This document shows, one piece after another, positions 36,291 through 44,447 of a stretch of DNA of 64,000 nt. The DNA lies in NCBI RefSeq assembly GCF_024137865.1, contig NZ_CP099960.1, positions 1,674,001 through 1,738,000 on the forward strand, read 5' to 3'. The translations under genes and the position numbers were made by a program. This DNA is from Moraxella sp. FZFQ2102 (GTDB lineage: Bacteria > Pseudomonadota > Gammaproteobacteria > Pseudomonadales > Moraxellaceae). The notes under the pieces were generated by a model that searched no databases, was not told where the DNA came from, and saw only the letters and a list, made by a program, of their open reading frames with translations. The number at the start of each line of letters is the position of its first letter. Position 1 is the first letter of the stretch.

Positions 36291-36773
36291 TTATTCAATA
36301 ATAAACAAAGGTTCGCCAAATTCCACAGGCTGACCGTTTTCCACCAAAATTTCTTTAATCACGCCTGATTTTTCGGCTTCAATTTCATTCATCAATTTCA
36401 TGGCTTCAATAATGCACAGCGTGTCGCCCGCTTTAACCGTTGCGCCCACTTCCACAAACGCAGGTGCGCTTGGGCTTGGTGCGCGGTAGAACGTGCCAAC
36501 CATAGGCGATTTTTGCGCTTGGCTCAAATCACGCGCAGCAGGGGCTGACGGTGCAGCCGCCGCAGCAACAGGCGCAGCCGCTACGGGTGCAGGGGCTGGC
36601 GCGACAGGTGCAGCCATTGGCGCAGTCGCATAAATGGTTTGAGCAGGTGCTGGCGCAGCCACGGTGCGCGTAATGCGGACTTTTTCTTCGCCTTCGGTAA
36701 CTTCAATCTCGGCAATTCCTGATTCTTCAACCAAATCAATCAGTTTTTTTAATTTGTGTAAATCCATTTTCAA
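36291..36773 (-). CDS. accB: Biotin carboxyl carrier protein AccB, foreign copy
   Basis: Carries biotin for acetyl-CoA carboxylase, first step of fatty-acid synthesis. The 160 residues have the N-terminal helix ([21 protein letters not shown]), an Ala/Pro-rich linker (about 38-82), and the biotinyl domain with [20 protein letters not shown] and the biotin-Lys motif [13 protein letters not shown]. It is intact. AccB is usually encoded with accC, which is absent here. The gene is bracketed by Neisseriaceae uptake sequences, so it was probably carried along with blaROB rather than being the host's own copy. Confidence 0.9.
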   Translation of the reverse strand: MKMDLHKLKKLIDLVEESGIAEIEVTEGEEKVRITRTVAAPAPAQTIYATAPMAAPVAPAPAPVAAAPVAAAAAPSAPAARDLSQAQKSPMVGTFYRAPSPSAPAFVEVGATVKAGDTLCIIEAMKLMNEIEAEKSGVIKEILVENGQPVEFGEPLFIIE

Positions 36774-36813
36774 TATTTCCTATTAACAGGGTTTTGTGTG
36801 GGGCGCAACGCAT

Positions 36814-36828
36814 TTCAGGCAGCCTGAA
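36814..36828. repeat. Neisseriaceae DNA uptake sequence upstream of accB
   Basis: Fourth copy of TTCAGGCAGCCTGAA, about 40 bases before the accB start. The four copies lie within 740 bases and define the minimum extent of the Neisseriaceae-derived segment. Confidence 0.85.
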
Positions 36829-36928
36829 ACGTACATTGCGCGGAAATTCGGATAATTTGTTTGCAGAACAAAAAAACAGATTTTAGCGAATTTAACGGTA
36901 AAAGTCTAGCAATTTATGCCTTGAAATT

Positions 36929-37519
36929 ATGCCATTATTAAGCGACTTAAAAGCAAGTTTTACCCAGTTTTTAGCCCAAGATGTTGCAGAATTTAGTAGT
37001 ATTTACACTTATCGTATTTATCCATTGTTAAGACAGTATCTCAATAAGGATACTGGCAAGGGTTGGACACAGATTGATTTTGATGATTTGCGTTATATGC
37101 TAATGTTGCTTGACAAATACCCTGCAACCAAAGATTTAAGAGTTAATGTAATTGATGTTGCCATTAAAGAAATTAACGAAAAATCGCCATTAAAAGCTCA
37201 ATATGAACTTATCAAAAAAGGGCGTAAGTTTGTGGCAGTCAAATTTACTTTTGAGTTGAAAGAAAAAGCTAAAAAGACAAAAGAAAATAAAATTCGAGAC
37301 CCTAACACAGTTGATATGCTTGCCCCAATCAAGATGACCGACAAGCAACGCCAAACCTTTGCTAGCAAATTGGCAGAGCTTAGAGAACTTGGCGACTATG
37401 CACCAATCGGAATGAGTATGAAAGAATACGCCAAAAAGATTGAGAACGACCTATTAGACCCACAAAAAGCCGAATTTTACCGCCCATACTTGGCAAAAGT
37501 TGGTTTTACTATCAAATAA
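36929..37519 (+). pseudogene. rep: Rep_3-type plasmid replication initiator, N-terminus missing
   Basis: A 196-residue frame matching the second winged-helix half of RepB/RepM-type (Rep_3) initiators: SIYTYRIYPLLRQYLN, FDDLRYMLMLLDKYPATKDLRVNVIDVAIKEINEKS, and IKKGRKFVAVKFTFELKEK. Whole proteins are about 300 residues, so the first winged helix is lacking. The start near the junction with the accB segment (around 36925) suggests truncation by recombination. It is unlikely to start replication. It points to a Moraxella/Acinetobacter-type small plasmid as one source of the island. Confidence 0.8.
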
Positions 37520-38151
37520 AAAACAATACCCAAAAACCATCAGACTTCAATATAACGCAAATTCTAATCTATTGTCATCAGAACGGTATCATAGGTTAAA
37601 AATCCCTTTTTGGTACGACTGCTCCAACACTAATTGTCAGAAGTGGTTCACCAAAAAGGGGGGTTATTTTATCATTCCATAAAATTTATAAACTTTCACG
37701 GCTTTAGCCTATCCTGCACTCACACTATACCCACGCTAAACACTCTAAAAATAAACCAAAATAGAACTCAAAATACAATCAATCCATGCCTTGAGCCAAT
37801 CTAAACCCTTTACCGCTTGTTTTAACGTCTTGCTTGTTTTCCATTGTTTTAAAATGTTTTAAGATGTTTTCAATTGTTTTAAAAATCTCTTATCAGTTAG
37901 GTTCGGATGTTTTCAAATGTTTTAAAATGTTTTCAATTGTTTTAAAAGTCAGTCGGCTATATTTTTTAGATGTTTTAAAATGTTTTAAGATGTTTTAAAA
38001 GTTGAAAATCTCTCATGTCATGGTTGAGAATGGTTTAATTTAGTTGAAACTGTTGAAAATAGTTTAAAACGTTTTAAAACAGAACTTATAGCGGTTCTTT
38101 GACTCTCTCAAAATAGGGGGAGTAGTTTATCAACGTATTTAAGCCGTTAGT
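37520..38151. repeat. AT-rich iteron-like repeats (TGTTTTAAAA type)
   Basis: No gene is seen. Between 37817 and 38000 the motif TGTTTT(A/C)AA occurs about 13 times. Copies are mostly spaced 10-11 bases, in three clusters (about 37817-37885, 37907-37950, 37970-38000), with diverged copies (AGTTTAAAAC, CGTTTTAAAAC) to about 38080. Helically phased, AT-rich direct repeats next to a Rep gene are typical of plasmid replication origins. This may be the old origin, although the repeats lie downstream of the rep fragment. Confidence 0.65.
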
Positions 38152-38376
38152 TCAATGTTTTCCTTTTTGTGCTACCCTAGGGATTATCACCTTTACCACG
38201 CCACATAATAGCAAAGCCTGTAACAGGGCTGGGATTATCTCTTTGGCGACAACTGAACATTTGGGTTCGGCACAAACCCCTGCTTTATTGCTATCCCTAA
38301 CCGTTCTTAAACCCTGTGTACCATTTAAAGTATCAGTCCCCACTTTATATTTACCTGCCCCATATTTTTCGTCCAA
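38152..38376 (-). CDS. Unrecognised ORF fragment
   Basis: A 74-residue frame (MDEKYGAGKYKVGTDTLNGT ... VVAKEIIPALLQALLLCGVV). The frame extends upstream toward 38420 as ERIQTVQQALDEKYGAG, suggesting it is the remnant of a longer protein. It has two Cys near the middle and a hydrophobic end. I do not recognise it. It lies between the repeat region and the GC-rich sul2 segment and is probably plasmid debris. Confidence 0.35.
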   Translation of the reverse strand: MDEKYGAGKYKVGTDTLNGTQGLRTVRDSNKAGVCAEPKCSVVAKEIIPALLQALLLCGVVKVIIPRVAQKGKH

Positions 38377-38612
38377 AGCTTGCTGAACAGTTTGAATACG
38401 TTCTAAGGTTTTAGGTTGAAGTTAGGCTAGATTCTTCAAAGTCAATTAGCCCCATAGATATTAAAAAACTCCTGGCTTTGCTTCCAGATGTATGCTATTC
38501 TGCTCCTGCAGCTAATGGATCACCGCAAACAGGTTACTCGCCTGGGGATTCCCTTTCGACCCGAGCATCCGTATGAGACTCATGCTCGATTATTATTATT
38601 ATAGAAGCCACC

Positions 38613-39428
38613 ATGAATAAATCGCTCATCATTTTCGGCATCGTCAACATAACCTCGGACAGTTTCTCCGATGGAGGCCGGTATCTGGCGCCAGACGCAG
38701 CCATTGCGCAGGCGCGTAAGCTGATGGCCGAGGGGGCAGATGTGATCGACCTCGGTCCGGCATCCAGCAATCCCGACGCCGCGCCTGTTTCGTCCGACAC
38801 AGAAATCGCGCGTATCGCGCCGGTGCTGGACGCGCTCAAGGCAGATGGCATTCCCGTCTCGCTCGACAGTTATCAACCCGCGACGCAAGCCTATGCCTTG
38901 TCGCGTGGTGTGGCCTATCTCAATGATATTCGCGGTTTTCCAGACGCTGCGTTCTATCCGCAATTGGCGAAATCATCTGCCAAACTCGTCGTTATGCATT
39001 CGGTGCAAGACGGGCAGGCAGATCGGCGCGAGGCACCCGCTGGCGACATCATGGATCACATTGCGGCGTTCTTTGACGCGCGCATCGCGGCGCTGACGGG
39101 TGCCGGTATCAAACGCAACCGCCTTGTCCTTGATCCCGGCATGGGGTTTTTTCTGGGGGCTGCTCCCGAAACCTCGCTCTCGGTGCTGGCGCGGTTCGAT
39201 GAATTGCGGCTGCGCTTCGATTTGCCGGTGCTTCTGTCTGTTTCGCGCAAATCCTTTCTGCGCGCGCTCACAGGCCGTGGTCCGGGGGATGTCGGGGCCG
39301 CGACACTCGCTGCAGAGCTTGCCGCCGCCGCAGGTGGAGCTGACTTCATCCGCACACACGAGCCGCGCCCCTTGCGCGACGGGCTGGCGGTATTGGCGGC
39401 GCTGAAAGAAACCGCAAGAATTCGTTAA
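38613..39428 (+). CDS. sul2: Sulfonamide-resistant dihydropteroate synthase Sul2
   Basis: Drug-insensitive DHPS that condenses p-aminobenzoate with the pterin diphosphate in folate synthesis. The 271 residues match Sul2 throughout as I know it: IIFGIVNITSDSFSDGGRYL, GADVIDLGPASSNPDAAPVS, YLNDIRGFPDAAFYPQLAKS, RLVLDPGMGFFLGAAPETSL and LLSVSRKSFLRALTGRG. The GC-rich codons contrast sharply with the AT-rich plasmid debris before it. The upstream 100 bases (CGCCTGGGGATTCCC...) are the usual sul2 upstream region. Intact and probably active. Confidence 0.98.
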   Translation: MNKSLIIFGIVNITSDSFSDGGRYLAPDAAIAQARKLMAEGADVIDLGPASSNPDAAPVSSDTEIARIAPVLDALKADGIPVSLDSYQPATQAYALSRGVAYLNDIRGFPDAAFYPQLAKSSAKLVVMHSVQDGQADRREAPAGDIMDHIAAFFDARIAALTGAGIKRNRLVLDPGMGFFLGAAPETSLSVLARFDELRLRFDLPVLLSVSRKSFLRALTGRGPGDVGAATLAAELAAAAGGADFIRTHEPRPLRDGLAVLAALKETARIR

Positions 39429-39541
39429 CTGCACATTTATGGTTTTTGATGACTATTAATCGACAGACTAATGATAGCAAATGAAATGTAATTAGCTAAA
39501 ATCAACGCAAGCTATAACTTAGACTTAGAGGAGATATCGCG

Positions 39542-39820
39542 ATGCATACGCGGAAGGCAATAACGGAGGCGCTTCAAAAACTCGGAGTCCAAACCGGTGA
39601 CCTCTTGATGGTGCATGCCTCACTTAAAGCGATTGGTCCGGTCGAAGGAGGAGCGGAGACGGTCGTTGCCGCGTTACGCTCCGCGGTTGGGCCGACTGGC
39701 ACTGTGATGGGATACGCGTCGTGGGACCGATCACCCTACGAGGAGACTCTGAATGGCGCTCGGCTGGATGACGAAGCCCGCCGTACCTGGCTGCCGTTCG
39801 ATCCCGCAACAGCCGGGACA
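39542..39820 (+). pseudogene. aac(3)-IIa: Truncated aac(3)-II gentamicin acetyltransferase
   Basis: The first 93 or so codons match AAC(3)-II (MHTRKAITEALQKLGVQTGD, LLMVHASLKAIGPVEGG, WLPFDPATAG). The gene then jumps at GCCGGGAC into a relaxase fragment and reads TAASSTGATF to a stop at 39874. Two thirds of the roughly 286-residue enzyme, including the catalytic and CoA-binding regions, are gone, so no activity is expected. An AGAGGAGA ribosome site is kept. Confidence 0.92.
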
Positions 39821-40098
39821 GCCGCGTCTTCTACCGGCGCAACCTTCTCGCCATCCTGCGGGAGCGCGAGGTAGCCGGCGTCGGATCGGATATGGCTTTG
39901 AGTAAGGGCCTGCCGTTCCGCGCCGCCACGGACGGCGAGAGCGTCAGCGGCAAGTTTACCGGAACCGTGCATCTATCGAGCGGCAAGTTCGCCGTGGTCG
40001 AGAAATCCCATGAGTTCACCCTTGTCCCGTGGCGGCCGATCATCGACCGCCAACTCGGCCGCGAGGTTATGGTTGCGAAGCAAAAGATAATCGGATAA
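39814..40098 (+). pseudogene. Relaxase (virD2-like) C-terminal remnant upstream of floR
   Basis: In another frame than the aac(3)-II piece, RDSRVFYRRNLLAILRERE continues to LVPWRPIIDRQLGREVMVA and a stop. This is the C-terminal end of the plasmid relaxase that usually lies just upstream of floR (recalled). No start and no catalytic part are present. Confidence 0.75.
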
Positions 40099-40136
40099 AA
40101 TGTAGCAATTCATATTCGTAAGCGTGGAGTAATCAG

Positions 40137-40166
40137 ATGGGAAATTCCAAGTCAGCAGACAAGTAA
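40137..40166 (+). promoter_or_regulatory. floR leader peptide (translational attenuator)
   Basis: A nine-codon frame, MGNSKSADK-stop, follows GTGGAG at proper spacing. It closely resembles the recalled cmlA leader (MSTSKNADK), on which chloramphenicol stalls ribosomes to open the downstream hairpin. A GC-rich hairpin starts at the next base. Confidence 0.72.
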
Positions 40167-40195
40167 GCCGCAACAACCAGTATTGTTGTTGCGGC
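40167..40195 (+). promoter_or_regulatory. Hairpin after floR leader peptide
   Basis: GCCGCAACAAC / GTTGTTGCGGC stem with a 7-base loop, starting right after the leader stop codon and 88 bases before the floR ATG. It is in the place of a cmlA-type attenuator. It has no T run, so a regulatory hairpin is more likely than a terminator. Confidence 0.65.
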
Positions 40196-40282
40196 GCTCT
40201 GTAAGGCTAGTCTCATCTGATTGCTGACGAGCAGACGTCGCCCGGTATTCCTTAAATTCCTTAATCGAGAGGTTGATTCGTC

Positions 40283-41497
40283 ATGACCACCACACGCCCC
40301 GCGTGGGCCTATACGCTGCCGGCAGCACTGCTGCTGATGGCTCCTTTCGACATCCTCGCTTCACTGGCGATGGATATGTATCTCCCTGTCGTTCCAGCGA
40401 TGCCCGGCATCCTGAACACGACGCCCGCTATGATCCAACTCACGTTGAGCCTCTATATGGTGATGCTCGGTGTGGGCCAAGTGATCTTTGGGCCACTCTC
40501 CGATCGCGTCGGGCGACGGCCGATCCTGCTTGTAGGCGCAACGGCTTTCGTTGCTGCGTCTCTGGGAGCAGCTTGGTCTTCAACTGCACCGGCCTTTGTT
40601 GCGTTTCGTCTACTTCAAGCAGTGGGCGCGTCGGCCATGATGGTGGCGACGTTCGCGACGGTTCGCGACGTATATGCCAATCGTCCCGAAGGTGCCGTCA
40701 TCTACGGCCTTTTCAGTTCGATTCTGGCGTTCGTGCCTGCGCTCGGCCCTATCGCCGGAGCATTGATCGGCGAGTTCTTGGGATGGCAGGCGATATTCAT
40801 TACTTTGGCTATACTGGCGATGCTCGCACTCCTAAATGCGGGTTTCAGGTGGCACGAAACCCGCCCTCTGGATCAAGTCAAGACGCGCCGATCTGTCTTG
40901 CTGATCTTCGCGAGTCCGGCTTTTTGGGTTTACACTGTCGGCTTTAGCGCCGGTATAGGCACCTTCTTCGTCTTCTTCTCGACGGCTCCCCGTGTGCTCA
41001 TAGGCCAAGCGGAATATTCCGAGATCGGATTCAGCTTTGCCTTCGCCACTGTCGCGCTTGTAATGATCGTGACAACCCGTTTCGCGAAGTCCTTTGTCGC
41101 CAGATGGGGCATCGCAGGATGCGTGGCGCGTGGGATGGCGTTGCTTGTTTGCGGAGCGGTCCTGTTGGGGATCGGCGAACTTTACGGCTCGCCGTCATTC
41201 CTCACCTTCATCCTACCGATGTGGGTTGTCGCGGTCGGTATTGTCTTCACGGTGTCCGTTACCGCGAACGGCGCTTTGGCAGAGTTCGACGACATCGCGG
41301 GATCAGCGGTCGCGTTCTACTTCTGCGTTCAAAGCCTGATAGTCAGCATTGTCGGGACATTGGCGGTGGCACTTTTAAACGGTGACACAGCGTGGCCCGT
41401 GATCTGTTACGCCACGGCGATGGCGGTACTGGTTTCGTTGGGGCTGGTGCTCCTTCGGCTCCGTGGGGCTGCCACCGAGAAGTCGCCAGTCGTCTAA
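40283..41497 (+). CDS. floR: Florfenicol/chloramphenicol exporter FloR
   Basis: Drug-proton antiporter of the major facilitator superfamily (DHA12 type), in the inner membrane with about 12 helices. The 404 residues match FloR: TLPAALLLMAPFDILASLAMDMYLPVVPAM, the MFS loop motif GPLSDRVGRRPILL, VGASAMMVATFATVRDVYAN and the C-terminal LRLRGAATEKSPVV. It is complete. The upstream leader peptide and hairpin suggest phenicol-inducible translation. A lysR fragment follows, as usual in floR modules. Confidence 0.98.
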   Translation: MTTTRPAWAYTLPAALLLMAPFDILASLAMDMYLPVVPAMPGILNTTPAMIQLTLSLYMVMLGVGQVIFGPLSDRVGRRPILLVGATAFVAASLGAAWSSTAPAFVAFRLLQAVGASAMMVATFATVRDVYANRPEGAVIYGLFSSILAFVPALGPIAGALIGEFLGWQAIFITLAILAMLALLNAGFRWHETRPLDQVKTRRSVLLIFASPAFWVYTVGFSAGIGTFFVFFSTAPRVLIGQAEYSEIGFSFAFATVALVMIVTTRFAKSFVARWGIAGCVARGMALLVCGAVLLGIGELYGSPSFLTFILPMWVVAVGIVFTVSVTANGALAEFDDIAGSAVAFYFCVQSLIVSIVGTLAVALLNGDTAWPVICYATAMAVLVSLGLVLLRLRGAATEKSPVV

Positions 41498-41524
41498 CCG
41501 ACGACTGGTAGCAGGCCCGCTCCG

Positions 41525-41700
41525 ATGCGGCGCACTAACCATCGAAACCTCGTGAATGTCGGTATCCTGTCTGGCAGGATACCGCTCATTTCCCTTGTTC
41601 AGTTCATCGCCGTCGCCGAGCATCTGAATTTTCGGCATGCGGCCAAGGCACTTGGTATCAGCCAGTCGAGCGTCAGCGCGCGTGTGAAAGCGCTGGAGAG
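41525..41700 (+). pseudogene. lysR: LysR regulator fragment downstream of floR
   Basis: The N-terminal helix-turn-helix of a LysR protein is visible (SLVQFIAVAEHLNFRHAAKALGISQSSVSARVKALE), the piece normally found after floR. It is joined at GGAGAGCG to codon 50 of strA in another frame, giving a 75-residue hybrid without an effector domain. Confidence 0.82.
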
Positions 41701-42351
41701 CGTGACCGCCTCATTTGGCTCAAAGGTCGAGGTGTGGCTTGCCCCGAGGTGATCAACTGGCAGGAGGAACAGGAGGGTGCATGCTTGGTGATAACGGCAA
41801 TTCCGGGAGTACCGGCGGCTGATCTGTCTGGAGCGGATTTGCTCAAAGCGTGGCCGTCAATGGGGCAGCAACTTGGCGCTGTTCACAGCCTATCGGTTGA
41901 TCAATGTCCGTTTGAGCGCAGGCTGTCGCGAATGTTCGGACGCGCCGTTGATGTGGTGTCCCGCAATGCCGTCAATCCCGACTTCTTACCGGACGAGGAC
42001 AAGAGTACGCCGCAGCTCGATCTTTTGGCTCGTGTCGAACGAGAGCTACCGGTGCGGCTCGACCAAGAGCGCACCGATATGGTTGTTTGCCATGGTGATC
42101 CCTGCATGCCGAACTTCATGGTGGACCCTAAAACTCTTCAATGCACGGGTCTGATCGACCTTGGGCGGCTCGGAACAGCAGATCGCTATGCCGATTTGGC
42201 ACTCATGATTGCTAACGCCGAAGAGAACTGGGCAGCGCCAGATGAAGCAGAGCGCGCCTTCGCTGTCCTATTCAATGTATTGGGGATCGAAGCCCCCGAC
42301 CGCGAACGCCTTGCCTTCTATCTGCGATTGGACCCTCTGACTTGGGGTTGA
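41695..42351 (+). pseudogene. strA: StrA, APH(3'')-Ib, lacking first 49 codons
   Basis: Aminoglycoside 3''-phosphotransferase giving streptomycin resistance when whole (267 residues). Only residues 50-267 are present, from ERDRLIWLKGRGVACPEVI onward. The catalytic loop VVCHGDPCMPNFMVDP and the metal site GLIDLGRLGTADRYADLA remain, but the N-lobe nucleotide-binding strands are lost. An ATG or GTG near 41734 could start a 205-residue product, which should be inactive. The stop codon overlaps the strB start (TGATG). Confidence 0.93.
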
Positions 42352-43187
42352 TGTTCATGCCGACTGTTTTTCCTGCTCATTGGCACGTTTCGCAACCTGT
42401 TCTCATTGCGGACACCTTTTCCAGCCTCGTTTGGAAAGTTTCATTGCCAGACGGGACTCCTGCAATCGTCAAGGGATTGAAACCTATAGAAGACATTGCT
42501 GATGAACTGCGCGGGGCCGACTATCTGGTATGGCGCAATGGGAGGGGAGCAGTCCGGTTGCTCGGTCGTGAGAACAATCTGATGTTGCTCGAATATGCCG
42601 GGGAGCGAATGCTCTCTCACATCGTTGCCGAGCACGGCGACTACCAGGCGACCGAAATTGCAGCGGAACTGATGGCGAAGCTGTATGCCGCATCTGAGGA
42701 ACCCCTGCCTTCTGCCCTTCTCCCGATCCGGGATCGCTTTGCAGCTTTGTTTCAGCGGGCGCGCGATGATCAAAACGCAGGTTGTCAAACTGACTACGTC
42801 CACGCGGCGATTATAGCCGATCAAATGATGAGCAATGCCTCGGAACTGCGTGGGCTACATGGCGATCTGCATCATGAAAACATCATGTTCTCCAGTCGCG
42901 GCTGGCTGGTGATAGATCCCGTCGGTCTGGTCGGTGAAGTGGGCTTTGGCGCCGCCAATATGTTCTACGATCCGGCTGACAGAGACGACCTTTGTCTCGA
43001 TCCTAGACGCATTGCACAGATGGCGGACGCATTCTCTCGTGCGCTGGACGTCGATCCGCGTCGCCTGCTCGACCAGGCGTACGCTTATGGGTGCCTTTCC
43101 GCAGCTTGGAACGCGGATGGAGAAGAGGAGCAACGCGATCTAGCTATCGCGGCCGCGATCAAGCAGGTGCGACAGACGTCATACTAG
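42351..43187 (+). CDS. strB: StrB, APH(6)-Id streptomycin phosphotransferase
   Basis: Phosphorylates the 6-OH of streptomycin. The complete 278 residues run from MFMPTVFPAHWHVSQPVLI through the catalytic LRGLHGDLHHENIMF and the metal-binding WLVIDPVGLVGEVGFGAANM to AIKQVRQTSY. It starts within the strA stop codon (TGATG), so its translation was coupled to StrA. With strA truncated, expression may be lower. Typical of Tn5393-derived strAB. Confidence 0.96.
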   Translation: MFMPTVFPAHWHVSQPVLIADTFSSLVWKVSLPDGTPAIVKGLKPIEDIADELRGADYLVWRNGRGAVRLLGRENNLMLLEYAGERMLSHIVAEHGDYQATEIAAELMAKLYAASEEPLPSALLPIRDRFAALFQRARDDQNAGCQTDYVHAAIIADQMMSNASELRGLHGDLHHENIMFSSRGWLVIDPVGLVGEVGFGAANMFYDPADRDDLCLDPRRIAQMADAFSRALDVDPRRLLDQAYAYGCLSAAWNADGEEEQRDLAIAAAIKQVRQTSY

Positions 43188-43522
43188 ATATCAAGCGACT
43201 TCTCCTATCCCCTGGGAACACATCAATCTTACCGGAGAATATCGTTGGCCAAAGCCTTAGCGTAGGATTTCGCCCTCTCCCGCAAACGACCCCTTTATTG
43301 TAGGTGGGCCAGTTGGTGATTTTGAACTTTTGCTTTGCCACGGAACGGTCTGCGTTGTCGGGAAGATGCGTGATCTGATCCTTCAACTCAGCAAAAGTTC
43401 GATTTATTCAACAAATCCACGTTGTGTCTCAAAATCTCTTATGTTATACTGCACAAGATAAAAATATATCATCATGAACAATAAAACTGTCTGCTTACAT
43501 AAACAGTAATACAAGGGGTGTT
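43188..43522. other. Transposon junction upstream of aph(3')-Ia
   Basis: No gene is seen. The first part is the usual tail after strB. From about 43300 it becomes the Tn903-type region that precedes aph(3')-Ia (TTCGATTTATTCAACAAATC and onward), with a TTATGTTATACTG promoter-like element near 43440. The small frames here are not convincing. Confidence 0.6.
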
Positions 43523-44311
43523 ATGAGCCATATTCAACTAAATTCCAACCTGGATGCTGATTTATATGGGTATAAATGGGCTCGCGATAATGTCGGGCAA
43601 TCAGGTGCGACAATCTATCGATTGTATGGGAAGCCCGATGCGCCAGAGTTGTTTCTGAAACATGGCAAAGGTAGCGTTGCCAATGATGTTACAGATGAGA
43701 TGGTCAGACTAAACTGGCTGACGGCATTTATGCCTCTTCCGACCATCAAGCATTTTATCCGTACTCCTGATGATGCATGGTTACTCACCACTGCGCTCCC
43801 CGGGAAAACAGCATTCCAGGTATTAGAAGAATATCCTGATTCAGGTGAAAATATTGTTGATGCGCTGGCAGCGTTCCTGCGCCGGTTGCATTCGATTCCT
43901 GTTAGTAATTGTCCTTTTAACAGCGATCGCGTATTTCGTCTCGCTCAGGCGCAATCACGAATGAATAACGGTTTGGTTGATGCGAGTGATTTTGATGACG
44001 AGCGTAATGGCTGGCCTGTTGAACAAGTCTGGAAAGAAATGCATAAGCTTTTGCCATTCTCACCGGATTCAGTCGTCACTCATGGTGATTTCTCACTTGA
44101 TAACCTTATTTTTGACGAGGGGAAATTAATAGGTTGTATTGATGTTGGACGAGTCGGAATCGCAGACCGATACCAGGATCTTGCCATCCTATGGAACTGC
44201 CTCGGTGAATTTTCTCCTTCATTACAGAAACGGCTTTTTCAAAAATATGGTATTGATAATCCTGATATGAATAAATTGCAGTTTCATTTGATGCTCGATG
44301 AGTTTTTCTAA
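43523..44311 (+). CDS. aph(3')-Ia: APH(3')-Ia kanamycin/neomycin phosphotransferase, 9-codon deletion
   Basis: Phosphorylates the 3'-OH of kanamycin and neomycin. The 262 residues match APH(3')-Ia except that MSHIQ is followed directly by LNSNLDADLYGYKWARDNVG. Nine residues (RETSCSRPR in the Tn903 enzyme as recalled) are missing, an in-frame 27-base loss in the flexible N-terminus. The catalytic SVVTHGDFSLDNLIFD and metal site IGCIDVGRVGIADRYQD are intact, so activity is expected. Its last 361 bases are repeated downstream at 46508. Confidence 0.95.
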   Translation: MSHIQLNSNLDADLYGYKWARDNVGQSGATIYRLYGKPDAPELFLKHGKGSVANDVTDEMVRLNWLTAFMPLPTIKHFIRTPDDAWLLTTALPGKTAFQVLEEYPDSGENIVDALAAFLRRLHSIPVSNCPFNSDRVFRLAQAQSRMNNGLVDASDFDDERNGWPVEQVWKEMHKLLPFSPDSVVTHGDFSLDNLIFDEGKLIGCIDVGRVGIADRYQDLAILWNCLGEFSPSLQKRLFQKYGIDNPDMNKLQFHLMLDEFF

Positions 44312-44447
44312 TCAGAATTGGTTAATTGGTTGTAACACTGGCAGAGCATTACGCTGACTTGACGGGACGGCGCTTCCCTACCCTCATGGCCGCCTCCCAG
44401 GAATCGACCCAGGTGCTTATCGTGGACATAATCCTTTACTCATAAAT

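Noticed and set aside
37500..37682. 60-residue frame after the Rep fragment
   Set aside because: Low complexity, no ribosome site, and it overlaps the end of the rep frame.
38973..39434. 153-residue frame antisense to sul2
   Set aside because: GC-rich coding DNA often opens long antisense frames; sul2 is intact and the frame has no known domain.
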